Numbered from the stretch's first letter, positions 8,971 to 17,495 are shown. The stretch: 64,000 bases of DNA from G965198795 sp965198795 (GCA_965198795.1 OZ240674.1:1798001-1862000), one strand, 5' to 3'. Program-made: numbers and translations. The notes: generated by a model not told the origin, from the letters alone.

Positions 8971-9696
8971 TCAATCGGCGGACGCGGATATCCCCCGGCC
9001 GATCTTTCGGCCTCCGGCGAAGCCGGAGCGTAAACGCGGCATCCGGTCCAACGTCCGGCGGGCCGCGTCATCGGCCATGGAGCGCAAGCGATCATCTCCA
9101 TCCCCGGCGAACGCGCTTGCGAGGAGCAAGTCGATGGGAGCAGATAATATTCCTATCGGCATACCGCCGTCCGAGCGCTCCGCGTTGTGCCGTCCCCACC
9201 ACAACAGCGCGCCATCCCTTGCCCGTTTCATGCGCAGTTCCAGGGGCAACTTGGCGTAGGCAAAGATGAGCGCATAGGTTTCCTCGACGCCCGGTGTGCG
9301 AACTTCCAAAACCGTATCGCAGCGCAAGCTGCGGCCCAGCCGTTGATAATCATGGGCTTCCAAGGCGCGGGCGCGTTGCTCCGCCGCCACCTCGAAAGGC
9401 GGTACGACCATGTCCAGCCGAAGACCGATGTGCCGGGCGACGGCCTCGCCGATCACGTCGGCCGGTTTTCCCTTGAGCGGCCTACCATCCCGGTCCACCG
9501 GCGGCAGAACGGCCGCGCAGCGGGGGGCCGTTTGAAAGAACTCTCTCGTCATGCCGTAGGCCACATGACGGCTGATCAGCGGCGCGCGCTCTTCGTCCTC
9601 CCGGGTGAGTTCGGGCGACTCCCGCGCTTCATAATCGGTCGATGTGACACAGCCGCCGAGAAGAAATCCACCGATCAGGACAAGCCAACGAACCAT
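8971..9696 (-). CDS. Lipoprotein of the caspase operon
   Basis: A 241-residue protein. The N-terminus MVRWLVLIGGFLLGGCVTS is a clear lipoprotein signal. Beyond it the motifs RCAAVLPPVDRDGRP, GEAVARHIGLRLDMVVPP, RCDTVLEVRTPG and GALLWWGRHNAE suggest an alpha/beta fold of the LpoB/GNA1162-like kind: a strand with LPP, a helix and a D-TVLE strand. The ATG lies 4 bases past the stop of the upstream gene, so translation is probably coupled. The gap to the DUF4384 gene is 83 bases. Probably an outer-membrane-anchored partner; no precise family can be named. Confidence 0.65.
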   Translation of the reverse strand: MVRWLVLIGGFLLGGCVTSTDYEARESPELTREDEERAPLISRHVAYGMTREFFQTAPRCAAVLPPVDRDGRPLKGKPADVIGEAVARHIGLRLDMVVPPFEVAAEQRARALEAHDYQRLGRSLRCDTVLEVRTPGVEETYALIFAYAKLPLELRMKRARDGALLWWGRHNAERSDGGMPIGILSAPIDLLLASAFAGDGDDRLRSMADDAARRTLDRMPRLRSGFAGGRKIGRGISASAD

Positions 9697-9699
9697 GGT

Positions 9700-10503
9700 T
9701 TAAGGCCGTTCTCCATAGAGCCGCCGATCACGCCCGACCGGCGGGGTCCAGCTCTCGGCGGGGGGGCGCGCCCGCCGCGCCAACGGGCCGGGGAACCGCG
9801 CATGCCAAGCGGAGATATCCATGGCCGGGCGATAGGTTACATCGGGGACCTGATGGTGGAAGCGAGTCTTCAGCGCGTCCAGCAAAGAGAGCGGATGCAG
9901 ACCAATTTCCCGCCCGCCCCGGATCACGTTCAGCACCGCGTCGTCCGCATGGATGACGGATAACGGTTTCCCAGACGGCAGGCGCACCACGGCGACGGCG
10001 GTCTTTGGGCCGCGTCCCGCGACATGACGATTATCGAGCATACGCCGCGTAAGTTCCTTCAGGTTGGGGGATGTGCGGCTGACATGAATGGCGCTTGCCG
10101 GCATTGCAATGACGTCAGCGACGCAACCGGGCGCGAGGACCATGCTCATGGCCTTGACATGAATGGGGGCCTCTGACGCTTCCGGACAAAGGCTGTCATG
10201 CCGTCCCTGGACAACGCCGCTCAGCCAAACGAGGCGGCGGCTGGTTTTCCTCGCCGGGCGTTCCAAAAAATCGCGCGCCTCTTTGACGGCCTCCGCCCGC
10301 GTCACATCCATCAGGACACGCACTTCGTCGAAACCCAATCGGCGTTCCAACATGTCTTGAGCGGCGAGAGAGCGGGAGAAATCACCGTCTCCACCGACAC
10401 CCAGCATTAATAGCGCCTCGGCCTGGGCGAGACCCTCGGTTGAAGCGAGAGCGGCCAAACTCACGACAGCGCTCATTAATCCGGCTTGCCACTTACGTTT
10501 CAT
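9700..10503 (-). CDS. Exported degenerate caspase-like protein
   Basis: A 267-residue protein with a signal peptide (about 1-27) and GGAGAG upstream of its ATG. Residues 30-110 align by eye with the caspase domain of the first gene in this operon: ALLMLG matches ALVIGN, DFSRSLAAQDMLERRLGFDE matches DFPRLRTAIDDAAAIGDILE, VRVLMDVTRAEAV matches VRRLLNARRSDII, and RLVWLSG matches NLIIYYAG. The catalytic His motif YAGHG is replaced by LSGVVQGRH, and the DSC motif region reads VADVIAMPASAIHV without the Cys. I infer an inactive caspase-fold paralogue, perhaps a scaffold or regulator of the active one. The remaining 130 residues are not recognised. Confidence 0.55.
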   Translation of the reverse strand: MKRKWQAGLMSAVVSLAALASTEGLAQAEALLMLGVGGDGDFSRSLAAQDMLERRLGFDEVRVLMDVTRAEAVKEARDFLERPARKTSRRLVWLSGVVQGRHDSLCPEASEAPIHVKAMSMVLAPGCVADVIAMPASAIHVSRTSPNLKELTRRMLDNRHVAGRGPKTAVAVVRLPSGKPLSVIHADDAVLNVIRGGREIGLHPLSLLDALKTRFHHQVPDVTYRPAMDISAWHARFPGPLARRARPPAESWTPPVGRDRRLYGERP

Positions 10504-10535
10504 GGACTCACTCTCCGCTGTCTTTCATCACATTG

Positions 10536-11540
10536 TTACGCACGGCACCGGCCGCGGGAAACTGGCGGCGCCTCAATCACGCCGCCGACCAGAACGCCAT
10601 CGACACGAACGTCAACGATGCGAACCTGTTCGCCGGTTAGTTGGTAACGGGCCGAGACGCCGGCGGCGGTTCGATAACCGTCACCAATCAAGCGGCTCAA
10701 CCCCCCCAGCAGCACCGCGTCGGCCTGACGGGGAAACAAACGCACGGGACGTCCCAGGCCGTTCAAGCCGTGATACCGGTTGATCGCATGGAACCGGTCC
10801 CGCTCAGGTCCCGCCGTCCCCCGGTCGGTCGCGCGGATGAAGGAGGAAAACCTGTCCATGTTCAGCGGCCAGGGCTTGCCTCTGGCGCCTTCGTCGATAT
10901 AGAGCTTCCGCCCCCGGCTCATGACGGCCACTCGCATGCCGTGACAATCGCTCAGCACGCGGAACAAACGGTCTCGATCCAGGCGCCGTTCCGGCCAGGC
11001 GATCTCGATTTCGGGTCCCGCGCCGGACTCCAACATGCGCAAAAGCGCACGCCCCCGCTTCGCCGTAACCTTGTCTGCTTTGACAAGCGCGGCGGGTTTG
11101 GGGGCCGGAATGGGTTCGGGTTTGACGATCCGGTCTAGGTTCGGTCGTGGCGGCGCTTTGGCCGCCTCGACCGCTCCGGCCGCAAGCGCAACCTTGGGCG
11201 CGGATTTTGGCAAGGGCCGGAGCGGTTCGATCCTTCTGGGAACGGGCAAGGGCCGCGCATCGGGTTTCGGTTTGGCCTCCACGCCTTTCAGCGGTTTGAC
11301 GGCGGCCGCTTCGGCTTCGACAGGATCCGGCTCTGGCGGCGGGGGCAATTCGAGGGTGGCGAAGGCCGTCTTTTTTTGTTCCTCCGCCCCCGGTTTCTGT
11401 TGTGGTTTCTTCTTCGGCGTATCCAGACGCTTATGATCCCCAGGCCACAAGGCGGCAATCAGCATAATGGCCGCAACCCCCGTCAATATGACGGAAAAAG
11501 CCCCGGACAGCTTGGATCGGATTTTATCTGGCCCTGTCAC
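10536..11540 (-). CDS. Single-pass TonB/TolA-like proline-rich protein
   Basis: A 334-residue protein. I chose the GTG at 11540, which follows the upstream stop by one base and has GGAGACTGAG before it; a longer TTG frame to 11585 overlaps the upstream gene. One transmembrane helix near residues 15-32 (FSVILTGVAAIMLIAAL) anchors it in the inner membrane. About 130 residues rich in Pro, Lys, Ala and Glu follow, the kind of extended periplasmic spacer found in TonB and TolA. The C-terminal 160 residues are globular (EIAWPERRLDRDRLFRVLSD, VAVMSRGRKLYIDEG, VRLFPRQADAVLLGGLSRL). No TonB C-terminal signature is evident. Together with the TolQ-like channel it suggests an energised envelope-spanning complex. 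Confidence 0.6.
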   Translation of the reverse strand: MTGPDKIRSKLSGAFSVILTGVAAIMLIAALWPGDHKRLDTPKKKPQQKPGAEEQKKTAFATLELPPPPEPDPVEAEAAAVKPLKGVEAKPKPDARPLPVPRRIEPLRPLPKSAPKVALAAGAVEAAKAPPRPNLDRIVKPEPIPAPKPAALVKADKVTAKRGRALLRMLESGAGPEIEIAWPERRLDRDRLFRVLSDCHGMRVAVMSRGRKLYIDEGARGKPWPLNMDRFSSFIRATDRGTAGPERDRFHAINRYHGLNGLGRPVRLFPRQADAVLLGGLSRLIGDGYRTAAGVSARYQLTGEQVRIVDVRVDGVLVGGVIEAPPVSRGRCRA

Positions 11541-11541
11541 C

Positions 11542-12198
11542 TCAGTCTCCGGTCCGCTCCGGGAAGCGAAGTTCCATCTCGTCAATCAAGCCTCGCAGCG
11601 AGCGGGCGCGCTCTTCCCGGCTCATCAATCGCGTCTCCCCTTCCAAGACAACGCCGGCTGTTTCTTGCGGGGGCGTCCACGCATCCGCCGGCCGTTTCGT
11701 GACTCGGCGATTCGTGAGCCGCCGCCGCGAAGCCGGATCGCCCAACACTTCCGTCCGGCGCCTTGCAACATCGGCAGGCAAACTGGATGAGGGCGTTAAT
11801 GAAAGCGGCGCGGAAACTTTGTTCGCGGCCAGAGCCGCCCCGTCATTGGGTTTCTTGGGCGCGGCGCGCTTCGCCGGTTTCGCGTTCACTCCCGGTTCAG
11901 TTCCGGCCTCAGGCCACGATTCGGGCTTGGGCGGCGGTTTGGAAGCCGCCGCTTTCGGCTTCTTAGCCGGCTCGGGCTTTCTGACCGTCTGGACCGTATT
12001 TTCCCCGGTCCACTTTTTAACCGGCTTGGCGTCAAGTGCGCTCCGCTTGATGTTGACGCTGCTTTTTTCTTCATTTTTTTCTTCACTTTTTTCTTCTGGC
12101 GCAAAGCGTTCGGCAATGGCGCCCGAATTGGTTTGACTGTTTGCCGCCAGATAAACCAGAGCCCCGGCGACCACGAGGTTGAACAGGAAAAACCGCAT
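11542..12198 (-). CDS. Single-pass membrane protein with Lys/Pro/Ala-rich tail
   Basis: A 218-residue protein with one N-terminal membrane helix (FFLFNLVVAGALVYLAAN) and a low-complexity body. The body includes a short-period repeat EEKSEEKNEEKSS at about 35-47 and Lys/Pro/Ala-rich stretches. The C-terminal end is more ordered, with RLMSREERARSLRGLIDEM. An N-terminal anchor and an extended periplasmic region are features of TolR/ExbD and TolA-like partners of TolQ-type channels, but the TolR signature Asp in the helix is not present. It lies 24 bases downstream of the channel gene. Its function is inferred from context only. Confidence 0.6.
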   Translation of the reverse strand: MRFFLFNLVVAGALVYLAANSQTNSGAIAERFAPEEKSEEKNEEKSSVNIKRSALDAKPVKKWTGENTVQTVRKPEPAKKPKAAASKPPPKPESWPEAGTEPGVNAKPAKRAAPKKPNDGAALAANKVSAPLSLTPSSSLPADVARRRTEVLGDPASRRRLTNRRVTKRPADAWTPPQETAGVVLEGETRLMSREERARSLRGLIDEMELRFPERTGD

Positions 12199-12222
12199 CT
12201 GTCTGATCCTTGTTTCCGAACT

Positions 12223-12747
12223 TCAAGTCATGCCGGCCGGGGCGCCGGACTCCATGCGCCGGCTATAGATGACGGTGTGCAGCGCGCGCAGAACGGCGGA
12301 GACCGGCAAACCGACGACCGTGGTCATGAAGGCCGTTGAGAAATTCGCCGTCAGGTCATGGATGACGTCCTGAACGGTTTCAGGCGTCAGCGTTCGTTCG
12401 GCCAAGGACCCGATTCCCAACGAGATTCCAAGAAGCGTATAGGTGAGCGCCAACGTCGCGATCCCGCTGGAGGCCTGCATGCCGGTTTCGAACCAGGCCC
12501 GGATTCCGCGCGCCGCGCCCGTAACCTTGATCAGCGAGAAGGTGGCCAGAAAGACCAGACCGCTCAGCAGGATCAGGAACACGGGGTCGAACACCTTGTC
12601 CGCCCAACCCGCGACGCCGCCGACATCGTTGTCTGTTGCGCAGACCCCGATCGCGAGCGCGATGACGAGCCAACCCAAAAGGTAGCTCAACACCCGCGAT
12701 CCGGTCCCAAGAACGGACGCTGCGGATTTCACCGCCACGCGGCTCAC
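12223..12747 (-). CDS. MotA/TolQ/ExbB-like proton channel protein
   Basis: A 174-residue membrane protein. The GTG at 12747 overlaps the upstream stop as GTGA, a translational-coupling arrangement; the frame reaching 12822 is an overlap artefact. There are three hydrophobic helices: LSYLLGWLVIALAIGVC, VFLILLSGLVFLATFSLI, and a C-terminal pair around LALTYTLLGISLGIGSL and FSTAFMTTVVGLPVSAVLRA. The last two resemble the MotA/TolQ/ExbB core (GLLGTVxG and the T-x-xGL helix). Members of this family use the proton gradient to drive a partner with one transmembrane helix; two such proteins follow directly. It is shorter than TolQ (about 230 residues), lacking most of the cytoplasmic region. Confidence 0.7.
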   Translation of the reverse strand: MSRVAVKSAASVLGTGSRVLSYLLGWLVIALAIGVCATDNDVGGVAGWADKVFDPVFLILLSGLVFLATFSLIKVTGAARGIRAWFETGMQASSGIATLALTYTLLGISLGIGSLAERTLTPETVQDVIHDLTANFSTAFMTTVVGLPVSAVLRALHTVIYSRRMESGAPAGMT

Positions 12748-13148
12748 CGGTCTGATCCCGCCCGGCGGCGGCGCTCGGACCGCATCAACGCCTGCGACGA
12801 CAGGCCAAGTTGATCGAGCCAATGATCAACCACGTTTCGGGTTTTCTCGGCCGAGGCGTGGACCAGGAAGGTTTTGTCATAGTTGGCGAAGGCGCGGCGG
12901 ATAGCCGGCGTGTCCCGGCCGACCAGCGATTTATCCCGCAAGACGATCCGCTCCAGATCCACCAGGCGGCGTTGTGAAACGCCCAGTTTCTGCTGGCGTT
13001 CTTGAGGGGCGATATCCGGGTTAAGAGCCGTCTCCAGCATGATCGCGCGTTCGCGCTCCATGTTTTCAACAGGACCAGCGCCGGCGGCGCCGGCCGTCAC
13101 GGCCAGGGCGGCGGCAATGGCGAATAAGAGGGGGTTCCGGGTCGGCAT
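12744..13148 (-). CDS. Small exported helical protein
   Basis: A 134-residue protein with a signal peptide (about 1-24, ending AAGAGP) and an AGGAGAG site before the ATG. The mature part is charged and predicted helical (ENMERERAIMLETALNP, RRLVDLERIVLRDKSLVG, FANYDKTFLVHASAEKTRNV). Its stop overlaps the start of the TolQ-like gene. I do not recognise a family; a periplasmic accessory subunit of the operon's complex is the simplest reading. Confidence 0.6.
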   Translation of the reverse strand: MPTRNPLLFAIAAALAVTAGAAGAGPVENMERERAIMLETALNPDIAPQERQQKLGVSQRRLVDLERIVLRDKSLVGRDTPAIRRAFANYDKTFLVHASAEKTRNVVDHWLDQLGLSSQALMRSERRRRAGSDR

Positions 13149-13180
13149 GGAATTCTCTCCTGACGTTAAAAAGGCTGTGG

Positions 13181-14080
13181 TTACTGAATGAAGAAATCGA
13201 CGGCTTGGGCAACGCCTGCGCCGTCCTCTTCTCCATCCAAATCGATGAAGTAATCGGTCATCCGTTCGGCAAGCGCCCGGGCGTCCAGAACAACGAGTCT
13301 CGCCATATAACCGACGATTTCCCTTTCTTGATCCAACAGCGCCAACTCACCCTCGGCGGACGTCATCAACTGACGGATAAAGTCAGTTTTGGAAACATCC
13401 CCGGCGCCGTCCGCGTTCGGCGGCCGGTTCACGGAACGCGTCTTGATCGCCCCCGCCAGCGTCTTAATGGCGGACAGGTTCTTGGCGTATTCCCTGGCGT
13501 ACTTGCTCCCGGACGCTGCGGATTGCTCAAACAGCCTCAAGTCCACCCGGTCAAAAGCGCGTTCGAAGCGGGCTTGCGCGGCAACCTGCTTTTCGACCAA
13601 GGCTGCTTGGGTTTTGGTCTGAGCGCCGGCTGTCCGGTTGATCTTTTTCAAAACGCGCTCATACAGCCTGACGCGGGTCGTCAGATGGCGCCGCTTCAGG
13701 TCCTGACTCTGGCTGACCAGGTCAAGATAGGCTTTTTTCTCCGCCAAAAACTGGTGATCAAGTTCGACCTTGAGATCATCGTCCGCTTGTTCGGCGGCGG
13801 AACGCAGGTCGCCCAAGGTCCGGGCCTTCAGCGTGATCTCTGTCTCGACATCCCGAATGGCGCCGGCGAGCGGGGATTTACCGAAGTCTTTATCCAGGCT
13901 TTTCTTGAGATACGAGTTCGGCAGCTTGACCAGCTTTTCCGTCACGGAGGGGCGCCAGCCGGGCAATTCTCCGCCAGAGGCGTAAGCCGCGCCGGCCAAG
14001 GCCGCCGATCCCAACATGGCGGTCATCAAGGCGGCCGTCATCGCGGGGCGGACGATGAACGTTTGCGATTCAGGCTTCAT
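13181..14080 (-). CDS. Exported coiled-coil protein
   Basis: A 299-residue protein with a signal peptide of about 35 residues. The mature part is dominated by heptad-like helices (residues 75-180: DVETEITLKARTLGDLRS, LAEKKAYLDLVSQSQDLKR, RLYERVLKKINR) and a second helical segment at 240-285. No catalytic motif is visible. The length and periodicity suit a periplasmic rod or adaptor. It lies 13 bases downstream of the lipoprotein gene and 33 bases upstream of the small exported protein, firmly inside the operon. Family not recognised. Confidence 0.65.
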   Translation of the reverse strand: MKPESQTFIVRPAMTAALMTAMLGSAALAGAAYASGGELPGWRPSVTEKLVKLPNSYLKKSLDKDFGKSPLAGAIRDVETEITLKARTLGDLRSAAEQADDDLKVELDHQFLAEKKAYLDLVSQSQDLKRRHLTTRVRLYERVLKKINRTAGAQTKTQAALVEKQVAAQARFERAFDRVDLRLFEQSAASGSKYAREYAKNLSAIKTLAGAIKTRSVNRPPNADGAGDVSKTDFIRQLMTSAEGELALLDQEREIVGYMARLVVLDARALAERMTDYFIDLDGEEDGAGVAQAVDFFIQ

Positions 14081-14092
14081 CTCAACAATCCT

Positions 14093-14671
14093 CTAATTGC
14101 GTTTCCAAAACCGAATCCGGCCAAGTTCGCTGCGAACATCCCGGTTAACATTCAGGAAAATGTTTTCGTTGGCGTCCGGCGCGCCCATCCCATTGGTCAG
14201 GATGGTGATCGTATCGACAAACGAGCCGCCGTTCGGCAGGTAGAGGTCATGTTCAGGGAAAGCTGATTTGAATTTGATTAGATTGGTCCGCGCCCTCGCC
14301 AGATCTCCCGCCTTGACGTAACTGAGCACACTGACGGCATAGGCCCGCATGCGCTCTTCCAGGGCGACTTGTTTGACCTCCGGCCCCAGGTTCGCCTCGC
14401 ATTGCTCCAAAAGGCCGGCCGCCGTCAGATAGCCCGCGACGTTGCCTTGGGATTTGGCTTGACCGGTTTGCGCGACGCCCTCTTGAACGCAGGCGCGATA
14501 CTCCCGCATGGCGGAAATTTCCTGGAACCGGGCCTCACGATAGCCGATTCCTTCCGGCATTCCGGATACGCCGGACACGCACGCGGACAAACCCGCCGCA
14601 GCGGTCAGACCGGCCAAACCGGCCGTCCATCGCCGCTTGCGCCAATGAGTGAATAAAACACAGTGTTCCAC
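14093..14671 (-). CDS. Lipoprotein of the caspase operon
   Basis: A 192-residue protein with a GTG start, AGGAG seven bases upstream. After an arginine-rich start comes a hydrophobic stretch and a lipobox (AGLSACVSG). The mature domain is mostly helical (ARFQEISAMREYRACVQEG, GYLTAAGLLEQCEANLG, YVKAGDLARARTNLIKFKSA) with two or three Cys and looks like a small helical-repeat domain, ending with SFVDTITILTNGMG. It is second in the operon, 115 bases downstream of the caspase gene. The family is not recognised. Confidence 0.65.
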   Translation of the reverse strand: MEHCVLFTHWRKRRWTAGLAGLTAAAGLSACVSGVSGMPEGIGYREARFQEISAMREYRACVQEGVAQTGQAKSQGNVAGYLTAAGLLEQCEANLGPEVKQVALEERMRAYAVSVLSYVKAGDLARARTNLIKFKSAFPEHDLYLPNGGSFVDTITILTNGMGAPDANENIFLNVNRDVRSELGRIRFWKRN

Positions 14672-14786
14672 GGGTCATCTCCTGTGCTGATGGTGTCCCA
14701 TGGAGTTCTATGAAAGGGTTGAGCGATTTTTTCACGTCACCCGGGAAATTCGGATTTTTTGAGATGGCCTGGAAAACCGGAACGGA

Positions 14787-16805
14787 TTAGTTGTCCAGCA
14801 GGGCGCCGCGAACAAACAGGAAGTCCCCGCCCGCATGTCCGGCAGCCCGGATATTGGCGTATTCAGGCGTTTGATCCGTCTCCAACGCGACGCGAAAGCG
14901 CAAGGACTGAAACAGCGACGCCCCATCCATTATGTCCGGGTTCTCGGTCAGGACGTCGATCAGGGCTTGGGCAAAGGGTGAATGTTTGCCCCGGCCGTCC
15001 GACACCGGCTCCAATCCGCCCGATACAAGCGCCATGCGCGCCCGCTTCGACGCCATCTCTTGATAACGGTGATAAGGGGCCGGTGATTTCAGCCCGACGC
15101 CGCGCGTCAGAGTGCCGGAATAGCAGCTGTCTGCTATCACCATGACGTGCTTCGCCTTGATCAGATGAAGCGAGTCCGTCACTGTCGCATTGGATAACCA
15201 CCGGCTGCGGCGGTTGGGCCTTGCGTCCACCGGCAGCCAATAGCCCCGGTCCACATTATTATCGAGCCAACCATGGCCCGCATAATAAATGATCAGGTTG
15301 TCGTCGGGCGTCATCTCCTCGGCCAGAATATCCAGCGCGTCGATGATGTCGCTCCGTCTGGCGTTCAGGAGCCGACGAACCTCAAACCCGTAATCCTGTT
15401 CCAGGATGTCGCCGATAGCGGCCGCGTCGTCGATCGCGGTGCGCAGCCTGGGGAAATCCTGGTAATCCTCGTTACCGATGACCAGCGCATGATAGGCGCC
15501 GAACCGGACCTCGCTCAAATAAGCCAACCGGGTCAAACGATTCAACCGCGCCCGCGCTTCCGCGGCGTATCGGCCGCCGGGGAAACTTATCAGGTACCGC
15601 CTTAGCAGGGCTGGATCGTTGGACGCCCTCGCCGCGTCCCACCTCTCCCGTTCCAGGTCACGAGAGGCCAAACGGGCGCCAACTTCAAAAGCGGCGATGC
15701 GCGAACGGGCGATGGGGGCGAACTCCCCTTCCGGGTGATGGTCGAGGAAAGCCTTGAAAACAGCGGCGTCGTCACTGGATTGAATCTGGTCCCAGAAATC
15801 CAGTTCCACCTTAATGCGCGCCGTTTCCAGTTCGTTCAGAATACGAAGCCGGGCCAGGGCCAAGGGAGCGAACTCGCTCGTTGGATGGTCGTCGGCGAAG
15901 CGCCGATAAGCTGGCGCCGTATTCAATTTTCGCGTTTTCTCCCACGCATCCCGATCAGGACGCAGGGCCCCCACATTGAAGCTTTCACGGACGGAGCCGG
16001 GAGGGCCGGGAATGGTTTCAGGCCGCGCGCCGAGCGCCCCCGGCCCAGCAAATCTGGGTCCCAACGCCCGCAACCGCTTATAAGATTTCAACCGGACCGC
16101 CGAAAAGGGAACCGGAACCCGCTTCCCCATTCCTTTTCTCGCCCTTGGCAAAGGCAGGGGCGGCGACACGAAGGCGATACGAATGGCGGAACGGGACGCC
16201 AGCTTCCCATCCGCTCGACGGACAAGCCCGGGAACCCTAACCGCAGGTTCCGTGTTTACCTCACCAGCGGCTTTCGGCCCCGCCATGCTTGACGGACCAG
16301 GGTTCGGCGCGGACGCCGCTGCCTGTCCCTGTCTTCCGACCGCCAACCTGGCGACCACTTGGGCGAACGTCTTTGGATGTTTTTCATTGTCAACCGTAAG
16401 ATCGGCGATCGGTTTGTCGTCATTCCCCCAGCGCTGAAATCCGCTGGCGGTGACGGCGATACGCCAACAGGTTCTTGTCTCCAAGACATAAGGATTGCCG
16501 CTCGCCATGCAAACACCGCTGGAGCCAACATCCCATTTTCCCTCGCCCTGCTCATGCTCATACATGAGATCCAGATAAAGACACCATCGCTCAAAGGCAA
16601 ACGTCTTGTCCGGGCGGAACTCAAGCCGCCATTGCAGTTCACCGCCGTTAAAGCAATTCGTGAAAAGCTCGGTTGCGTTGACCTCGCTGTCCGTCAGAAG
16701 ATAGGTCAGCTGGCGGGCGTCCAACCGATAGGGAAGGCTGGCGGCTTGGACGGACGAAAAGACACACAGGGCGCCGACCAGCCCCGGCGCCATCGCCCAT
16801 AACAT
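14787..16805 (-). CDS. Exported caspase-family (C14-like) protease with repeat region
   Basis: A 672-residue protein, first gene of the ten-gene operon. The ATG at 16805 is preceded by CTGGGGA; the longer open frame to 16868 adds residues ahead of the signal peptide (ending SSVQAA). Residues about 25-150 form a Cys-containing domain. A linker rich in Pro, Arg and Gly leads to three helical repeats at about 290-420 (e.g. FKAFLDHHPEGEFAPIARSR, LLRRYLISFPGGRYAAEARA). The C-terminal caspase-like domain (about 440-672) has ALVIGNEDY, YYAGHG with catalytic His511 and IADSCYSG with catalytic Cys561. An intact catalytic dyad with a signal peptide indicates a periplasmic or surface caspase-like peptidase. 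Members usually cut after basic residues; the target is unknown. Confidence 0.85.
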   Translation of the reverse strand: MLWAMAPGLVGALCVFSSVQAASLPYRLDARQLTYLLTDSEVNATELFTNCFNGGELQWRLEFRPDKTFAFERWCLYLDLMYEHEQGEGKWDVGSSGVCMASGNPYVLETRTCWRIAVTASGFQRWGNDDKPIADLTVDNEKHPKTFAQVVARLAVGRQGQAAASAPNPGPSSMAGPKAAGEVNTEPAVRVPGLVRRADGKLASRSAIRIAFVSPPLPLPRARKGMGKRVPVPFSAVRLKSYKRLRALGPRFAGPGALGARPETIPGPPGSVRESFNVGALRPDRDAWEKTRKLNTAPAYRRFADDHPTSEFAPLALARLRILNELETARIKVELDFWDQIQSSDDAAVFKAFLDHHPEGEFAPIARSRIAAFEVGARLASRDLERERWDAARASNDPALLRRYLISFPGGRYAAEARARLNRLTRLAYLSEVRFGAYHALVIGNEDYQDFPRLRTAIDDAAAIGDILEQDYGFEVRRLLNARRSDIIDALDILAEEMTPDDNLIIYYAGHGWLDNNVDRGYWLPVDARPNRRSRWLSNATVTDSLHLIKAKHVMVIADSCYSGTLTRGVGLKSPAPYHRYQEMASKRARMALVSGGLEPVSDGRGKHSPFAQALIDVLTENPDIMDGASLFQSLRFRVALETDQTPEYANIRAAGHAGGDFLFVRGALLDN

Positions 16806-17044
16806 TCGGATGATTTTCCCCAGTTCAATCAAAAGTGTCCCCACGCCTATCCGGCCAAGGTAGATCATTCAAAACAAAGGGAAACGGTCCTAAAATCGAA
16901 ATTATGGGTAAGTGTGACTTACAGTTTCAAAACTCTCGGCTTCTTTGCGTTTTCACGAATTTCGGGTATTATAAGTTTTCTTATTCTCTTAATTCATGCG
17001 TCGAGGCGCGCCGCCGCCATGGCGCAAAGGCCGCCGGCCGTGCC

Positions 17045-17495
17045 GCCGCCCGGGTTCCTTGAGGCGGATGTGGAGGCGGGGGCGGAAAGCGTGTTTGGCG
17101 TCCCCTTGACCTTGGCGGGCCCGGCCCCGGCGGGTCCCCGGAACCCTTGGCGGTTTCCCGCAAACCCCCGGTCCCGTCGATGGGAACACGCCCTCTTGCG
17201 CGCCCGTCTTTTGAATGACCAACTCTTTTGAATGATCAGCGCGGTAATGACCGTAACCGGGGCCCGGCCAGTCCGTTATAGCCGCGCCGTCCGCCAGAGG
17301 CGGTGACGGCCCCGGCGTCCGCCTCGCCCCCGGTAACGCCCTGATGACGCGCCCCGTGACGCGCCCTGTGACGCGCGTTTTGAACAATCCGGCGCGGTCC
17401 CCGTATGAACTGGCCCCGTATGAACTGGCCCTGTGTGGACAGGCCCGTGTGGAGATGTTCCGTGTGGAGATGTTCCGTGTGGACAGGGCCGCCAC
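17045..17495. repeat. Dispersed repeat element, copy A
   Basis: This stretch recurs in inverted orientation at 46678-47090, collinear for about 400 bases with scattered substitutions. Shared landmarks include the GAGGCGGATGTGG start, GCGGTTTCCCGCAAACCCCC, the duplicated TCTTTTGAATGA motif near 17208-17236, GCGCGGTAATGACCGTAACC, GCCAGAGGCGGTGACGGCCC, and an array of 12-base units (GTGACGCGCCCC type, 17344-17379). The six 15-base units at 17401-17490 lie at one end. A reading frame across both copies is open, but its composition (Pro/Gly/Arg-rich) and lack of a start site do not support a protein. It has no transposase and no clear terminal inverted repeat. Confidence 0.8.
17401..17490. repeat. 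15-bp tandem repeat, six units
   Basis: Six contiguous 15-base units: CCGTATGAACTGGCC twice, CTGTGTGGACAGGCC once, CGTGTGGAGATGTTC twice and CGTGTGGACAGGGCC once. The pairwise-identical neighbours suggest recent unit duplication. They share the TGTGG core with the arrays at 661-705 and 46682-46741. Confidence 0.9.

Noticed and set aside
14787..16868. Caspase locus considered as a known phage-defence system with a gasdermin or a sensor protease
   Set aside because: No gasdermin-like, TPR-CHAT or NTPase sensor gene is present, and the caspase is exported, unlike cytoplasmic defence caspases.
17401..17490. The 15-base array considered as a CRISPR-like repeat or an origin with iterons
   Set aside because: There are no spacers, no replication initiator gene nearby and no DnaA-box cluster; it fits a minisatellite.
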